From Brachypodius melanocephalos (lineage: Eukaryota > Chordata > Aves > Passeriformes > Pycnonotidae), in assembly GCA_013398615.1 (NCBI GenBank), contig VZSR01002420.1:2039624-2103623 (forward strand): 64,000 nt of DNA. Reading direction: 5' to 3'. The notes under the pieces are model-generated. The model was not told the DNA's origin and ran no database searches. It saw only the letters and a list, made by a program, of their open reading frames with translations. Position numbers and translations under genes: made by a program. Shown here in pieces: positions 60,501 through 64,000 of this stretch (the first letter of the stretch is position 1; each line of letters opens with the position of its first letter).

Positions 60501-63500
60501 ATACACTCTGAAAAAATGATCTCAATGATCTTCTGAAATGGCTTTGTAGAATGACTTGAAACAGCCCAGCACATGTGTTTATCCTAATTAATTGCAGAAG
60601 TGAATTATGATAAACAGAATAAATGTATTTTATTTTTGAATATGTACACTATACTTCAGTATCACAGCATTAATCCCTATAATTGCATTTGGTTTTCTTG
60701 TGTTCAACACTGAAAAAAGTTATTTAGCTTTAAAAAAAAGAAGCATGTGATTTTTAAAATAAACTGTCCTTTGAATGACATATTTTCAATCAACACACCT
60801 TAAGTTAAAGCACATACTTTGAGAATGTTAAAGTCTTGAGGAAACACTACTTGAATTTGTCCTTGAATATACCTCAGATGGCCTTAATTACTACACTATT
60901 TGTTGATGTGCAAGACCTTAAATTATTCTGTTAACCAGAAAGAAAAAAGAGAAAGGACATTCTATTGTGGATTTGCAAATGTCAGCTTTTGAAATAATGA
61001 ACCCACATTTCTGAATTTCAGCTTGTTTTTCACTCCAGTTTGAGAATGATGAAACAATCCTACTTCAAGATTTATAACAGCAGCTGTGCAAGTTACAACA
61101 GCACAGAAGTGTCACTGGGAGTACATGAAAACTCTAACTTTGCCTCAGATTTTGCCTTCAAAACAGCTGAATGTTATTTGCCTAAGGTTTCTGAAGACTG
61201 GGCTTGGTAGCTGATGTCAGGCATAGAAAACATCAAGCAAAAATCTCTCTCAGAAATTCATGAGCAGATTTATCACTCAGTAAGAATTTGCCAGTGTTCA
61301 TGGCAAATTGATAATCCATTTTAATGGAAATTTTAAAGGTATAAATCACACAGTATCATATAGAAACATAATTTGTTACCCCGTGACTCCAGCACCTGGA
61401 AGGAGTCACATTACACCACCTTTTTCTGCTGCTTTCCTTTTTTTCCTATCAAAGCAATATTAAATCATTCTTACACAAGGAGAAACAATAAAAGCAAATT
61501 TATTGTGTTATCACAATTGGCAATGTTTGGTGTAATTTCATGTGTTTCATGAAGTTACATATTCATGAGGACTTACAATCTTCAGCATTTTTATCCTATC
61601 CTTTCTTCCTGCAGTCTTTTCTTCTTCCTCCCGTGTTGAAGTGCACACCATTCTTTAAAAGCACAGCTACTTGAAATCAATAATGGATCAATTTTTAAAA
61701 GCATAAAACCGAAGAACCACTACAGGCAAAGAACAGTGTGAGTGGGTGGTAGAAAAGCAGCCAACCACTTCTGGTCCATCAGGTAGGATGCAAGGAAGAG
61801 AAGGCAATAAAAGGTTCAGTGTCCACATTCATGGCTGATGTGAAAGGAAACAACCCTAAAACAAAACAAAGAGAAGTCCCAGGGATCCCTTAGGGCTGCA
61901 GGAATAATTCTGCTTTCTATTATCCAATCAATATTTGGCATCAATGAAAGTACCCACATGAATACAGAAATCAGCTCTAGCTTATGCAATTTTCCAGCTC
62001 TCTTCTCTTTCATGAAGTAAACATGGCAATTGGACATAGAAGATTTTGTTGTATTAAGCATTTGTATTTTAAAATACTTCCATACATGAGAATAGCAAAT
62101 GCCATTCAGTAATTGATTCAGCAAAGGCAGCCTTTTATCCTGTGAGTAGCATAAACCATTATTGATTTTCTAAATTCTGTAACAATTACTTTCACAATGA
62201 TGTCTACCAACAATTGATTTATAATTTATCAGCAACTAAACTAGAAGCTTTCAAATTTGTGTTACATTGGTTAGATTGATGCAAACCACATGGTAATGTG
62301 ATGATTTACTTATTAAATTACTAACTCTCAAGCCAGGTTTCTCATGGAAATACACCAGCATTTCTACTGATGAACTCCAAATTAATTTCCCACCATAGTT
62401 CACTGAATTTACAGTCTATTTGCCCCATGAAAGTTTTTTTCCAGTAAGTGTCTAGACAGTTTCAGAAAAGCAAAAGAAAAGTAGAGGGAGTGGAGCCACA
62501 GCTAACCAGCATTTGGTTCTTTACTTTAGGGATCCTTTCTGCCTGCTGTCAGAGCTGCCAAATCTCACGTTTCCATCCAGATTTATAAAATGCCTTCCAC
62601 AAAGACCACAGCTCTCACAGTCAAATGCACACCCAGGAGCATCCCCTTTCATTTGAAATGAAAGTCCTCTTCAGCAAACAGAAGTTTGAAACCAGAAGAC
62701 AAACAAAAAAAAGGACAAACTGTAGACTTGAACAAGGAGAGGTAAAAGTCTCAATACTTCTGCAAAACCACTGATTGGGACAGACATGCACTAGTACTCA
62801 GGTAACAAAGTATGGAACCACAGCATAAAACCAGATGGAGCTGCAGCAGAATTAGGAATCCACTAAAAACTCTACAATATTTATATTACTATGGCACACT
62901 AAAAACTGCTGAATTCCAAAAGTCATGGGTGGTAAATGAGAAAACCACAAGATAAGGAAGAGAGAGAAGGTAAGATGTACAGGAGATAAAAAGCTTCATT
63001 GATTTATGAGAACAAAGACATCATTTACTAAAAGTTAGCTGTGCAAGTTACAGCAGCTTACAACCATCCTCAGGAATTGGCACTTAAAGAGCAAAAACTT
63101 CCAGGTCTTCTATATCTTGGCCATAAAAAACACACTCTTAACTCAAGAAATCATCAATTCAAACACAAATGTGTTTCTCTTCTGCATAAGTCAGGCCTCT
63201 TTTTGTTTATAATTATTTTCTGAACAATGTCTTCCCCGTTCCATTTTCTTGATTCTGAAATAAAATCCATATTTGTGTGTGATTTGTAACAGAGGATGAA
63301 TCAACAGCAGGATCAGAGTTGGGTATGGATATTTGCACAGGGTTCCTACCTTATGTCGAAAACCTGAAAAAGCCCTGAAAATTATTGTGTAAGATCCTGC
63401 ACAACACTTGAACTTTATTTTGGAGTTAAAATACTTCTGCTCTTGCCAAGACAGACTAGAATTGCTACATGCCTGATCTCCTATGAGGCCACACCAGTAT

Positions 63501-64000
63501 GCCAGCTTACAGGACAGGAATCAACATTACCTATGGACATGTACAAATTTAGAGACTTTCATGGTATTAAAACTACCTGCACTCCCTGGGCCAGACTCTT
63601 GCTCAGTTAAATGGTGCAGCTCTCCTCATGTGTTTTAAATTCTGCAGTGGGAAAAGTTACCACTTCAGGCTGAAGCAGTCCCAGCAATTTCAGCTCAGCT
63701 GCAGCCCAGAGGGAGAAGGCTATTGTAGGATAGAGTACTCCTAAGTGATAATAATCCACCAGGCTGAGAAAATAGGACTGTAATGTTTTCTTCACATTAT
63801 ATACAAGTACTACACATGTAACCAAATTCTTGAAGGCCCCTCAAAGTAACAAAGACATTAATCCAGTCTATGGGGACAGGCTCCTCACTATTTCCACAAA
63901 TAAATGATGCTAGCCAAGCATTCTTAGCAGATCCCAAAAAGATTAATAGACTAAGATGATTTTAGGACAGGAAAGCATACTGGGACTTCAGGCTTTGAGA
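57567..64000. other. unique AT-rich noncoding DNA
   Basis: No gene is recognised in 6.4 kb. A T/G tract at about 57664-57690 and an A18 run at 58023-58040 are the only simple repeats of note. Minus-strand frames at 58932-59228 and 60216-60401 are hydrophobic, but their residue mix (Phe, Leu, Ile, Lys) is what AT-rich DNA encodes by chance. The 61480-61700 stretch holds several cattc/atttc-type AT motifs but nothing that can be named. Confidence 0.55.

Overview
The window reads as ordinary nuclear DNA of a bird, probably a passerine. The reason is that every interspersed repeat I can name with confidence is a CR1 LINE, in the lineages typical of birds and other sauropsids. No mammalian Alu, L1 or rodent B elements are visible, and no bacterial operon structure, tRNA, rRNA or CRISPR array. 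The background is AT-rich with few CpGs. One run of exactly 100 N (21283-21382) marks an assembly gap.

I find no intact protein-coding gene. Nearly all open frames are short, lack recognisable domains and behave like chance frames in AT-rich DNA, or are shadows of repeats. The window is best read as a gene desert or the inside of a very long intron.

Layout. 1-11100: unique AT-rich DNA with a small CpG-bearing patch (1138-1300), simple repeats, a (TA)n microsatellite (3782-3856), a MIR-like SINE core (7900-8020) and a purine tract with a 37-bp tandem duplication (9964-10037). 11100-13715: the densest part. It holds a CR1 tail (11105-11176), a plus-strand CR1 (11565-12124), a tiny CpG-rich patch (12140-12260), a 20-unit, 18-bp minisatellite (12261-12620), a minus-strand CR1 (12650-13480) and an A/C-only tract (13559-13714). 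13790-42279: unique DNA with the gap, a few weak exon-like frames (14079-14525, 19567-19710, 22115-22306, 27946-28126), short tandem repeats and two perfect 18-bp palindromes (38085-38151). 42280-47612: a 1-kb internal CR1 fragment, a segment that keeps CpGs (44080-44560), and a short CR1 tail beside an older CR1-like element. 47613-64000: unique DNA with a CpG-retaining segment (50230-50475), an internally deleted CR1 (56986-57566) and simple repeats.

Nothing forms a pathway or a new multi-gene system. The parts most worth a second look are the minisatellite with its CpG-rich shoulder between two converging CR1 copies, the paired palindromes, the CpG-retaining segments that may be conserved regulatory DNA, and one exon-like frame with a good splice acceptor and a membrane-spanning stretch.
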